Below are positions 8,013 through 15,577 of a stretch of 33,483 bases of DNA, piece by piece. Each line of letters starts with the position of its first letter. The stretch's first letter is position 1. The notes under the pieces are model-generated. The model did not search any database and had not been told where the DNA came from. It saw only the letters and a list, made by a program, of their open reading frames with translations. The translations under genes and the position numbers were made by a program. The stretch lies in IMG/VR virus record IMGVR_UViG_3300007734_000597, positions 1-33,483 of that record, one strand, 5' to 3'. The DNA comes from a virus.

Positions 8013-9245
8013 GTGAGAATCGGTTGGACATCTAACGCGCCGTGGGCACCCACGGGATATGGCACTCAGACCAATGAGATCGTGCCGCGCCTTGCAGCCG
8101 ATGGGCACAAGATCGCGATAATGGCGAACTACGGCTTCGCCGGCTCCACAATGGAGTGGCGACCAGGCATCCCCGTGATGGGGCAAGGGCTGGACGCTTA
8201 TAGCAACGACATCACGCCTGCACAGATCGGCAACTGGATCAATCAGACGACCGAAGATGGCCCAGGACTGGGCATCTCGCTCTACGATGTCTGGGTTTAC
8301 AAGTCGCCGCAGTGGGACGAGATCCCGATGGCATCGTGGACGCCTGTTGACCATAGCGTCGTGCCTGAAGAGGTCAAGGCGTGGTTCAATCGCAGGGGCG
8401 CAGGTAAATGGGCGATCGCAATGTCTCGTTTCGGCGAGCGCGAACTTCTAGAGGCTGGCGTTGAGCGCGAGAGGCTATTTTACGCTCCACATAGCATTGA
8501 CCTGAATATATTCAAGCCCACACCCTCAAATATTCGCGCCGACCTGAATATTCCAGCTGACGCGCACCTCACGATCTGCCCACAGGCAAACAAGGGATTG
8601 ACGCCAATCCGAAAGGCGTGGCCTGAACTCCTACTAGCGTGGGCGCAGTTCGCGAATCGGCATCAGGATGCCTACCTCTACCTCCACACCGAGATGTTCG
8701 GTCTCGCCAACGGCGTCAAGTTGGAGCGGCTGCTCAAGGCGGTCAACGCTCCGATGGATCGGGTGCGTGCCGTGCCGCAGTTCGCCTATCGTCAGGGACT
8801 GGATCAGACCGTGCTCGCCAAGTGCTACACGGCAGCCGATGTGCTTCTTCAGCCCAGCAAAGGCGAAGGCTTTGGCATCCCGACGATTGAGTCACAGGCG
8901 TGCGGAACGCCCGTCATCGTCACGAACTGGACGGCAATGCCTGAACTCGTGGGCGCTGGCTGGAAGGTCGGCGGTCAACCTGAGTGGGACGAGCTGCAGA
9001 CCGGCTGGTGGATGACTCCAAATGTGGAGGAGATTCTAGACGCGCTGGAGCAGTCCTATTCGCTCAAGGGAGACACGGAGAAGGCAAAGGCAGCATCAGA
9101 GGCGGCGGTTGCCTTCGCATCCAACTACAGCACCGAGAAGATCTACGCGGAGAACTGGCGTCCAATCCTCAAGACGATTGAGGCGCAACTTCCGAAGGCA
9201 GGCGGCTTGAATCGCGAACAGCGACGAGCCGCTAAGCGCAAATGA
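8013..9245 (+). CDS. GT-B glycosyltransferase (GT4-like)
   Basis: A 410-residue glycosyltransferase. The C-terminal Rossmann half carries the GT4-type nucleotide-sugar motif at about residues 283-305: KGEGFGIPTIESQACGTPVI, with the EX7E pair that contacts the donor sugar phosphate. The N-terminal half contains WTSNAPWAPTGYGTQTNEI, the usual acceptor-side opening. Start GTG has AGGAGGAGG at 7997-8005. It begins a cassette of three overlapping genes inserted between the capsid and connector genes, so its substrate may be a virion protein. The C-terminal tail NREQRRAAKRK is basic. Confidence 0.85.
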   Translation: MRIGWTSNAPWAPTGYGTQTNEIVPRLAADGHKIAIMANYGFAGSTMEWRPGIPVMGQGLDAYSNDITPAQIGNWINQTTEDGPGLGISLYDVWVYKSPQWDEIPMASWTPVDHSVVPEEVKAWFNRRGAGKWAIAMSRFGERELLEAGVERERLFYAPHSIDLNIFKPTPSNIRADLNIPADAHLTICPQANKGLTPIRKAWPELLLAWAQFANRHQDAYLYLHTEMFGLANGVKLERLLKAVNAPMDRVRAVPQFAYRQGLDQTVLAKCYTAADVLLQPSKGEGFGIPTIESQACGTPVIVTNWTAMPELVGAGWKVGGQPEWDELQTGWWMTPNVEEILDALEQSYSLKGDTEKAKAASEAAVAFASNYSTEKIYAENWRPILKTIEAQLPKAGGLNREQRRAAKRK

Positions 9246-9784
9246 GCGTCACGGTCGTCACGCCAACGCTACCTGAGCGGGAGGATTTCCTGCTTCGTGC
9301 CGTGACCTCGGTGCGACGACAAACGCTACGCCCACAGGCGCATCTCATCGGCTATGACTACTCCAAGCGTGGTGGGGCCGCGATGAAGAATGATCTCTGC
9401 TTCGCGGCAGAGGGCAAATGGATCGCGCTGCTTGATGACGACGATTACTTCTATCCCGATCACCTCGCCTCGCTGGTAGAGGCTGCCGAGGCTAATGGTG
9501 CCGATGTCGCCTACTCGTGGTGCGATGTCAGCGGGGCTAACCCGTGGCTCGGCTATAACCAGCCGTTCAGCGCGGATGCGCTGCGACAGACTTCGGTCGT
9601 CAGCCACAATGCGCTTGTCCGAACTGATCTCTTCGTAGAACTCGGCGGCTTCAAGCAGGTGAAGGGCTATGACTGGCTCCTCTGGGTGGCAGCGCTACAA
9701 ACTGGCGCGAAGTTCACCTGCGTGGAGCGCAAGACCTGGCACTACGATCTCTCTGAGACGCATCCTCACGAGAGCCGACCGTGA
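9242..9784 (+). CDS. GT-A glycosyltransferase (GT2-like)
   Basis: A 180-residue family-2-type glycosyltransferase. The N-terminus SVTVVTPTLPERE begins the GT-A fold, VRRQTLRPQ follows as in GT2 enzymes, and the metal-binding DXD motif is LLDDDDYFYPDHL (Asp 65-68). A late region with GGFKQVKGYDWLLWVAAL matches the acceptor-side/catalytic segment of GT2 proteins. It is short but apparently complete, soluble, without membrane helices. ATGA overlap with the previous gene and GTGA overlap with the next show coupled expression in the cassette. Confidence 0.85.
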   Translation: MSVTVVTPTLPEREDFLLRAVTSVRRQTLRPQAHLIGYDYSKRGGAAMKNDLCFAAEGKWIALLDDDDYFYPDHLASLVEAAEANGADVAYSWCDVSGANPWLGYNQPFSADALRQTSVVSHNALVRTDLFVELGGFKQVKGYDWLLWVAALQTGAKFTCVERKTWHYDLSETHPHESRP

Positions 9785-10401
9785 TCGTCATCCTTGCCGC
9801 TGGCAAATCAACGCGGCTAGGCGGCACGAATAAGCTGCTCGTGGAGGCAGCAGGCGTGCCGGTGCACGAGTGGCATCGGCGAGCGGCGGGCGATGAGGAG
9901 ACCTATGCGGTCGTCCGACCTGAAGACGAGAAGGCGGTTCTAAGCGCCGCTCCGTGGCTGGCTGGGGTCATTCCCCACGCTGAGGCAGACGGCCCGTCTG
10001 GGGCGCTCCTGAGTGCCTCTACGAGCCTTCCACACGGCCCACTCACGGTGCTCTTCGCGGATACCCTGCTTTCGCAGGTGCCGACGCAGTATGGCGACTG
10101 GGTAGGCGTCGCTCCAGCGCCGTGGCGTGTCTGGGATTACTACGAACACGCCGAAGGCGGCTGGACGAGAGGCGTGCCTCAAGTTCTTGTATGCTGCGGC
10201 GTCTACCGCTTCACGAATCGCGAACTCCTCAACGATGTGTGCTACGACCTCAAACTCGCCTCAACCTCTGAAGTTCATATGGCGCAGGTTTTGAGGTCGT
10301 ATGCTCCGCACCAGCCGCTCACCGAACTTGTGGTGCGCGGATGGCAAGATGCTGGCGACCCTGATGCGCTCACGCGCGTCCAACCGATCAAGGAGACCTG
10401 A
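9781..10401 (+). CDS. Nucleotidyltransferase-like protein (sugar-activating candidate)
   Basis: A 206-residue protein of the MobA/GlmU-like nucleotidyltransferase superfamily. The N-terminal signature ILAAGKSTRLGGTNKLL (residues 4-20) is the NTP-binding loop followed by the conserved Lys. A later VLFADTLL segment could supply the metal-binding Asp. Beside two glycosyltransferases, it most simply makes an activated sugar (NDP-sugar) for them. GTG start overlaps the previous stop; the stop overlaps the connector ATG (TGATG), joining the cassette to the structural operon. The substrate cannot be read from sequence. Confidence 0.75.
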   Translation: MIVILAAGKSTRLGGTNKLLVEAAGVPVHEWHRRAAGDEETYAVVRPEDEKAVLSAAPWLAGVIPHAEADGPSGALLSASTSLPHGPLTVLFADTLLSQVPTQYGDWVGVAPAPWRVWDYYEHAEGGWTRGVPQVLVCCGVYRFTNRELLNDVCYDLKLASTSEVHMAQVLRSYAPHQPLTELVVRGWQDAGDPDALTRVQPIKET

Positions 10402-11003
10402 TGGCAATCACGAACGGCTACACGACAGGCAGCGCCGTCAAGACCGCGCTCGGCATCATTGACGCCACCTCGGACACCGAGCTGGAACTCGTCATTGAAT
10501 CCGTGAGCCGACTGATTGACGATTACACAGGACGATTCTTCTACCAATCCGCTGCGAGCACGGCGTTTTATACCGCCGATGATTATCTCAGCCAGCCGAT
10601 TGACGACTTCGTATCCATTGGCACAGTCGCAACCGATCTCAATGCAGACGGCACCTACGCGACGGTCTGGACAGCGAACACGGACTACGCGCTTGCACCA
10701 TTCAATGCGGCTACAACTGGGCGACCATATACAGAGATCGTGGCGTTGACGGAGGGGGCAAACACCTTCCCCGTAGCGATCGTCAAGGGCGTCAAGATTG
10801 TCGGCACTCGTGGTTGGCCTTCCATCCCCAAGCCGGTAGAGATGAGCTGCATCATCCAGAGCGGTCGTATTTTCAACCGCCGGAACACCCCGTTCGGTAT
10901 CGCTTCAGCGCCCGAAGTGGGCCAGATGCGCCTTCTCGCGCGACTTGATCCTGATGTGGAGCAGATGCTGCGCGCCTATCGCATTCCCGCACAGGCGGTC
11001 TAA
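10401..11003 (+). CDS. Head-tail connector (HK97 gp6-like)
   Basis: A 200-residue connector protein of the gp6-like family, which forms a ring under the portal. Family features are the N-terminal helix ELVIESVSRLIDDYTGRFFY, the mixed beta middle and the C-terminal helix around KPVEMSCIIQSGRIFNRRN. In HK97-like genomes this gene normally follows the capsid gene directly; here three glycosylation genes intervene. Confidence 0.8.
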   Translation: MAITNGYTTGSAVKTALGIIDATSDTELELVIESVSRLIDDYTGRFFYQSAASTAFYTADDYLSQPIDDFVSIGTVATDLNADGTYATVWTANTDYALAPFNAATTGRPYTEIVALTEGANTFPVAIVKGVKIVGTRGWPSIPKPVEMSCIIQSGRIFNRRNTPFGIASAPEVGQMRLLARLDPDVEQMLRAYRIPAQAV

Positions 11004-11462
11004 ATGGCGCTCAACACCTACGCCATCGGCACGGCACTCGCCGACCGCTTCTCGGCGGCGAATACGACGCCGCCTACAGGCTATGACGAGGTGCGTTTGG
11101 CGACTGCGCTGCCACCTGATATGATCTCCGTGTTTCCGTCCGTGGTGGTCTTTCCCCCTTCCACCACGGCGGAATACGGCCCCAACCGCCTTGTGCGACA
11201 GATCCACCGCTTTCCTGTCCGCTTCTATGTGGCGAAGGCATCGGGAACTGATCGCGTGATCAAGGCGCTCTATGCGTGGCGAGATGTGCTCGTTGAGCAG
11301 GTCGTCTCCAAGATGGAGCTCGGCTTGCCGACTGTGGTGGTAAAGGCACTCGTGCCAGACATCCGTATGGGAGAATCAGAATACGGCGGCGAGATGTTCG
11401 CCGTGATTGAGATGCAGGTGGAAGTGACGACTCGCGAAGTATTGGGCACGATCGCACCGTAA
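11004..11462 (+). CDS. Neck / tail terminator-like protein
   Basis: A 152-residue neck protein. Position (connector, this gene, HK97 gp10-like, major tail protein) and the mixed alpha/beta sequence with FPVRFYVAKASGTDRVIKAL and the late beta strand FAVIEMQVEVTTREVL fit a tail terminator or head-closure protein. The family match is weak by eye. ATG follows the previous stop directly, and its stop overlaps the next ATG (TAATG). Confidence 0.6.
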   Translation: MALNTYAIGTALADRFSAANTTPPTGYDEVRLATALPPDMISVFPSVVVFPPSTTAEYGPNRLVRQIHRFPVRFYVAKASGTDRVIKALYAWRDVLVEQVVSKMELGLPTVVVKALVPDIRMGESEYGGEMFAVIEMQVEVTTREVLGTIAP

Positions 11463-11968
11463 TGGCGCAGACATCATTCAGCCTCAAGTACGAGACCGAG
11501 TTCACTGAACGATATGCCTCGCAGTTCTACGAAGGCCCCATTGAGAAACTGCTAGAAGAGATGCGCGACGCCGCTGGTAAGGCGATGCGTGGCGTGATCC
11601 AGCAGTTCTACATCACGCAGGGCGTCGGACGAAAGACCGGCAATCTCTATAAGTCCATCAACGCGAAGAAGATTCGCAGGCAAGCGGGCACGATCGGTGT
11701 GATCGCCGCTGCGATGGGCAAAGGCAGCAACCATCGTCACCTCATTGAGTACGGCACGAAGCCGCACCTGATCCGCCCGCGCAATGCAAGCGCGTTGAAG
11801 ATTGGGCTAGGATACGCCGCGCTCTCTGAGCATTCTGGCGCTGGAGCCAAGCCGTTCGTCACGCCGTCAACGGAGACGGCACAAAACGCAGGTCAGCAGG
11901 CGGCTGACGATGTTCTAGGCAAATACATTGAGCGGGCGAACAGCCTGAACTCAGTAGAAGCAGCATAA
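11462..11968 (+). CDS. HK97 gp10-like neck/tail component
   Basis: A 168-residue protein of the HK97 gp10-like family. The signature includes KTGNLYKSINAKKI, then HLIEYGTKPHLIRPR (about residues 93-107), and a late AKPFVTPSTETAQ segment; these are typical of the family found between connector and major tail protein genes. It likely joins the tail tube to the head or finishes the tail. It overlaps the previous stop, and an AAGGAG beginning in its stop codon (11967-11972) serves the major tail protein gene. Confidence 0.8.
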   Translation: MAQTSFSLKYETEFTERYASQFYEGPIEKLLEEMRDAAGKAMRGVIQQFYITQGVGRKTGNLYKSINAKKIRRQAGTIGVIAAAMGKGSNHRHLIEYGTKPHLIRPRNASALKIGLGYAALSEHSGAGAKPFVTPSTETAQNAGQQAADDVLGKYIERANSLNSVEAA

Positions 11969-11978
11969 GGAGTTCCGA

Positions 11979-12962
11979 ATGGCAGTCAATCAGCTACTCA
12001 AACTCGTGGGAGCGCTTGAATCAACGGCTGGTTCCGCTGCCACCGCAACGCGCGTCCTCTATGTGAACGAGGCAACGCCTTCGCAGGAAGTCACGAGCAT
12101 CGCGAATACGACGCTTCGTGGCAACTTCTTTGAGGCGTATGAGATCAACCCTGGCGTTGAGCGCAACGGACTGAATGTTTCTGGCCCTGTTCTCTACAAT
12201 CAGATCCCATTCTGGCTTGAGAGCAGCGTCAAGGGCGGCGTGAGCGCCTCTGGCACCGTAGCCCCATACACTTGGGCATACACGCCAAACAGCGGCACCG
12301 CGAACGCCCCAAAGACCTTCACGGCTGAATGGGGCTGGGCAGACGGCGGCACGGTCGTGCCAACCTACCTGCTCGCGGGATGTGCGACGGATGAGCTGAG
12401 CATCTCCTATGTCAAGGACGAGGCGGTCACCTTCTCGGCGACCACCATCGCCGCAGGCACGGTCGCGCTCGGCACGGCATACAGCGCCAGCCCAGCCGAT
12501 ACGACCCAGATCAGCGTGCTCGGCGTAGACGCAGCCGTCTACATTGACGCGACGACGATCGGCTCAACCGCCGACACCTCGGTGCAAGAGGCGACCTTCA
12601 CGCTCACGCGCGGCCTTGTCCGACGCGAAGTGCTGGATGGCACCTCGGCAGCCGTGGATACGGTGGCTCCTGTTGCGCGACAGGCGCGACTTGAGATTGT
12701 CCGATACTTCACCAATCGCAACGAGCTGGATAAGTTCCTGCTCAAGAGCGAGCGCAAGATCCGCATCGCGGTGACTGGGCCAACGCTCGGAGCGGGCAAC
12801 TATGAGTTCACGCTTGACTTCTACGGTGTGGCAGACACGCACGAGGTTGCAGAGGTGGATGGCGTCATCGTGGCGAACATCACCTATCGCGGCATCGTGG
12901 ACTCGTCCGCTTCAACGGACTTCTCCATCACCGTAAAGAATAATCTCTCAGCGATTTCCTAA
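11979..12962 (+). CDS. Major tail (tube) protein
   Basis: A 327-residue major tail protein forming the tail tube. It is beta-rich with alternating Thr/Ser/Val and contains GVERNGLNVSGPVLYNQIPFW and the late LDFYGVADTHEV, resembling actinophage tube proteins. It lies directly before the frameshifted tail-assembly chaperone and tape measure, the fixed order in siphoviruses. AAGGAG at 11967-11972 sits 6 nt before the ATG, suggesting high expression. Confidence 0.85.
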   Translation: MAVNQLLKLVGALESTAGSAATATRVLYVNEATPSQEVTSIANTTLRGNFFEAYEINPGVERNGLNVSGPVLYNQIPFWLESSVKGGVSASGTVAPYTWAYTPNSGTANAPKTFTAEWGWADGGTVVPTYLLAGCATDELSISYVKDEAVTFSATTIAAGTVALGTAYSASPADTTQISVLGVDAAVYIDATTIGSTADTSVQEATFTLTRGLVRREVLDGTSAAVDTVAPVARQARLEIVRYFTNRNELDKFLLKSERKIRIAVTGPTLGAGNYEFTLDFYGVADTHEVAEVDGVIVANITYRGIVDSSASTDFSITVKNNLSAIS

Positions 12963-12980
12963 GCAGGATAAGGAGGCAGA

Positions 12981-13286
12981 ATGCTAAAGGCGAAGACGAC
13001 CAAACTTGAGTTGACCGGCGATCTCGCTGGTCACTGGGTTGAAGTTAGAGAGTTTACTTGGGGAGAAATCAAGGCTATTCGCGCCGCAGACGCGAGCGAA
13101 GAGGAGAGCACCGATCGGCTGCTCTCTCTCATTGCGTCGCACAATCTCGGCGTGGATAGTCTTGACGATCTCCCGCTCAGCGCCCTGATCGTGATTGCGA
13201 ACAGGATGCGCGACTGGATTGAGGAACTTACACTCCCAAAAGAGCAGGGCAGCAACTCCGCACAGCCCTCGCCAGAACAGCGATAA
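12981..13286 (+). CDS. Tail assembly chaperone, short (G-like) product
   Basis: A 101-residue unshifted product of the tail assembly chaperone gene. Its N-terminus LELTGDLAGHWVEVREFTWG begins like other tail assembly chaperones and continues as a helical domain. AAGGAGG at 12970-12976 lies 4 nt upstream. Near its end, the slippery heptamer CCCAAAA at 13235-13241 is read C-CCA-AAA in frame, the X_XXY_YYZ pattern of programmed -1 frameshifting. Unshifted ribosomes stop at 13284-13286; shifted ones make the long product described next. Confidence 0.85.
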   Translation: MLKAKTTKLELTGDLAGHWVEVREFTWGEIKAIRAADASEEESTDRLLSLIASHNLGVDSLDDLPLSALIVIANRMRDWIEELTLPKEQGSNSAQPSPEQR

Positions 13287-13462
13287 ACCCAGACGCGAAG
13301 GCTCCCGTGCCGCTAGAGTACGCGCTTGACGCGCTGGCTCAGCGGTGGGGCGTCGCGCCGTGGGAACTGGAAGAGGCTCCAGGCGAGTGGGTGCTGCGTG
13401 GTCTTGAGTTTATGCGGATTGAATCGTCAGTGACGACGAGAAAGGCGGGTAAGCGTGGCTGA
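12981..13462 (+). CDS. Tail assembly chaperone, -1 frameshifted (G-T-like) product
   Basis: Shifting by -1 at CCCAAAA (13235-13241) joins codons 1-87 of the short product to an open -1 frame running to a TGA at 13460-13462, giving 160 residues. The added part includes VPLEYALDALAQRWGVAPWE, then WVLRGLEFMRIES, a pattern shared with the T part of other chaperones. The -1 frame is fully open over the 169-nt stretch between the unshifted stop and the tape measure GTG at 13455, which is otherwise empty. The GT product normally coats the tape measure and recruits tube subunits. I translated the shift by hand; the fold is inferred. Confidence 0.85.
13235..13241 (+). promoter_or_regulatory. Programmed -1 frameshift site (CCCAAAA)
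   Basis: The heptamer reads C CCA AAA in the chaperone frame and CCC AAA A after slipping by one base, the canonical X_XXY_YYZ form. It lies in the chaperone gene just before the tape measure, where lambda-like phages carry their G-T frameshift. Confidence 0.85.
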
Positions 13463-15167
13463 ACGGACGACGACACTCGCCTTTATTCTCAAGGATTCAG
13501 CATCCAAAGGGATGCGCGAACTCAATAAGCAGGCGCGCGCGGTTGGTAAAACTGCGAGCACGCTCAACGCTCCATTCGCGGCAGCTGCGAAGGGCTTCGC
13601 CATTGCAGCGGGAGCAGCCGTTGCGGTCGGCGGCGCAATGTTCGCAGCGGCTAAGGCCGCCGCTGAAGAGGACGCCTCAATCGCGCGGCTCAATGCCGCG
13701 ATTACCGCCAACACCAAGCTCACCGATGAGCAGGCAAAGCAAATGGATGCGGCGATTGAGTCGCGCCAGAATCTTGCCTTCAGCGATGACGCCCTCCGTG
13801 ATTCGCTCTCCCGCCTCGTGCCGCGCACGAAGGATGTCAGCAAGGCGATTGAACTTCAGGCGATCGCGATGGACTTCGCCCGCCTGCGTGGGGTTGACCT
13901 CAGCACGGCATCCGATCTCGTCGGCAAGGTCTTCAGCGGCAATACCTCCATCCTCAGCCGCTACGGATTCACGGTAGAGAAGGGCACAACGGCGACGCAG
14001 GCACTGGCAATGATCCAGAAGGCCGCAGCCGGACAAGCCGAAGCCTACGGGCAGACCACGCAGGGTGCGCTTGAGAGCATCCAGATCTCCATTGACAACA
14101 CCGTGGAAGACATTGGGCGCGTCGTGCTGCCAATCTTGGCAGAGGTGCTGACCACCTTCCGCGACGAGATTATGCCGCGCATCAAGGAGTTCGGCATCGC
14201 CTTCGCCAACGCCTTCACGCAGGCCATTGACAAGCTGCGACCATTTATTACCACGATGGTCACGCAGGTGCTCCCTGCGGTCATCGCCGTTGGCGGTGCC
14301 ATCATCGGCACGCTCGTCGCAGCGCTGAGCGAACTCGGTAGTTTTATCGGCGATAATACTGGGTTGGTTCTCGCAGCCGCTGCCGCTTATACCGCGTTCA
14401 CCGTTGTCATCAACGGAGCAGCAGCTGCACTTCGCGCAAAAGTAGCGATTATGGGCTTACTGAATATTTCTATCTCAGCACTTGGTGGCCCAATCACTGT
14501 GGCTGTGGCGGTCATCGCGGCGCTCATTGCAGGACTTGTCGTCGCATATAACTCCAGCAAAGAGTTCCGAGACATCGTGGATGCGCTCTTCAAGGCGATT
14601 CAACCGCTCATCAAGGTTGTGGTTGACCTTGCCCTGTTCATTGGGACGAACATCGTCCGCGCCTTTGGGCTGGCGGTCACGGTCGTCAGCGAACTCGCCA
14701 AGATCCTCTGGGGAGACGGGAACGGGCCGCTCGCGATCGCGCTCAACGCGATTGGCAAGGTCTTTGACGCGATCACCGCACCGATCCGCTTCTTTATCGG
14801 GCTGGTTGAAGGCGCGATTCGCATCGTGCAGACTCTCATCAACCTCGCCAACAATCTGCCATTCATCGGCGGCTTCTTGCCTGCACAGGGCACGCGCACA
14901 AGCCGTGAGCGCCAACGAGCTGCTGGCGGCCCCGTCACCGGCGGTGAGCCGTATATCGTGGGCGAGCGTGGCCCTGAACTCTTCGTGCCAAATCGCTCTG
15001 GCAACATCGTGCCAAATAACGCCCTCGGCGGTCAGGTCAATGTGACGGTCTCGGCGGGTGCCTTCCTCGGCTCCGCAGACGATGCTCGCGAGTTCGCTCG
15101 CCGTATCTACGGCGCGCTCAATGACGAAGCCAAGCGCCGAGGCAGCGTCCTCGGAGGTGCCCGATGA
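13455..15167 (+). CDS. Tape measure protein
   Basis: A 570-residue tail length-measuring protein. The N-terminus LAFILKDSASKGMRELNKQ and the Ala-rich helical first third are typical. Several strongly hydrophobic segments occur between about residues 265 and 400. The C-terminal part has the familiar AAGGPVTGGEPYIVGERGPE region, then ELFVPNRSGNIVP. At about 0.15 nm per residue the tail would be roughly 85 nm, short for a siphovirus. Start GTG overlaps the end of the frameshifted chaperone (13455-13462). No lytic transglycosylase or peptidase domain was recognised. Confidence 0.9.
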   Translation: MAERTTTLAFILKDSASKGMRELNKQARAVGKTASTLNAPFAAAAKGFAIAAGAAVAVGGAMFAAAKAAAEEDASIARLNAAITANTKLTDEQAKQMDAAIESRQNLAFSDDALRDSLSRLVPRTKDVSKAIELQAIAMDFARLRGVDLSTASDLVGKVFSGNTSILSRYGFTVEKGTTATQALAMIQKAAAGQAEAYGQTTQGALESIQISIDNTVEDIGRVVLPILAEVLTTFRDEIMPRIKEFGIAFANAFTQAIDKLRPFITTMVTQVLPAVIAVGGAIIGTLVAALSELGSFIGDNTGLVLAAAAAYTAFTVVINGAAAALRAKVAIMGLLNISISALGGPITVAVAVIAALIAGLVVAYNSSKEFRDIVDALFKAIQPLIKVVVDLALFIGTNIVRAFGLAVTVVSELAKILWGDGNGPLAIALNAIGKVFDAITAPIRFFIGLVEGAIRIVQTLINLANNLPFIGGFLPAQGTRTSRERQRAAGGPVTGGEPYIVGERGPELFVPNRSGNIVPNNALGGQVNVTVSAGAFLGSADDAREFARRIYGALNDEAKRRGSVLGGAR

Positions 15168-15568
15168 GCGTGAGCCAGCCTGTTCTCTCATCTGGCGCGA
15201 CAACCATCACGCTGCCGTATCCCGTCCGCAATAGTTCGGTCAAGCTTGAGTTCAGCACGGTCGGCGGGAGCCGCCTGACTGTCAACGGCTCAATCCGATC
15301 GTGGTCTGTCGGCTATCGCTACTCGTACACGCTCGCATTTGAGTACGAGAATATCGCGACCTATGACGCGCTCGTTGACCTCTACTGGGCGAATGTCAGC
15401 AATCAGCAGACGACAACCTTCACCTGGTCGGGCGGCCCGTGGACTGACGCGCAGTCTGGCGTGATCGTCCGCATTGACTCAATCAGCGATCTGGTGACGA
15501 CCTACCCCGATGTGACAAAGGGCGACTACCAGATCACGCTCGTTGAGGTTGACGCCCGCACAAGTTAG
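15164..15568 (+). CDS. Minor tail protein, distal-tail-like
   Basis: A 134-residue beta-rich protein placed just after the tape measure, where the distal tail protein is found. It shows alternating beta strands (LPYPVRNSSVKLEFSTVGGS, then SWSVGYRYSYTLAFEYEN), and the pattern resembles the N-terminal ring domain of Dit-type proteins. ATGA overlap with the tape measure gene. Assignment rests on position and strand pattern. Confidence 0.6.
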   Translation: MSVSQPVLSSGATTITLPYPVRNSSVKLEFSTVGGSRLTVNGSIRSWSVGYRYSYTLAFEYENIATYDALVDLYWANVSNQQTTTFTWSGGPWTDAQSGVIVRIDSISDLVTTYPDVTKGDYQITLVEVDARTS

Positions 15569-15577
15569 GAGGCGACC

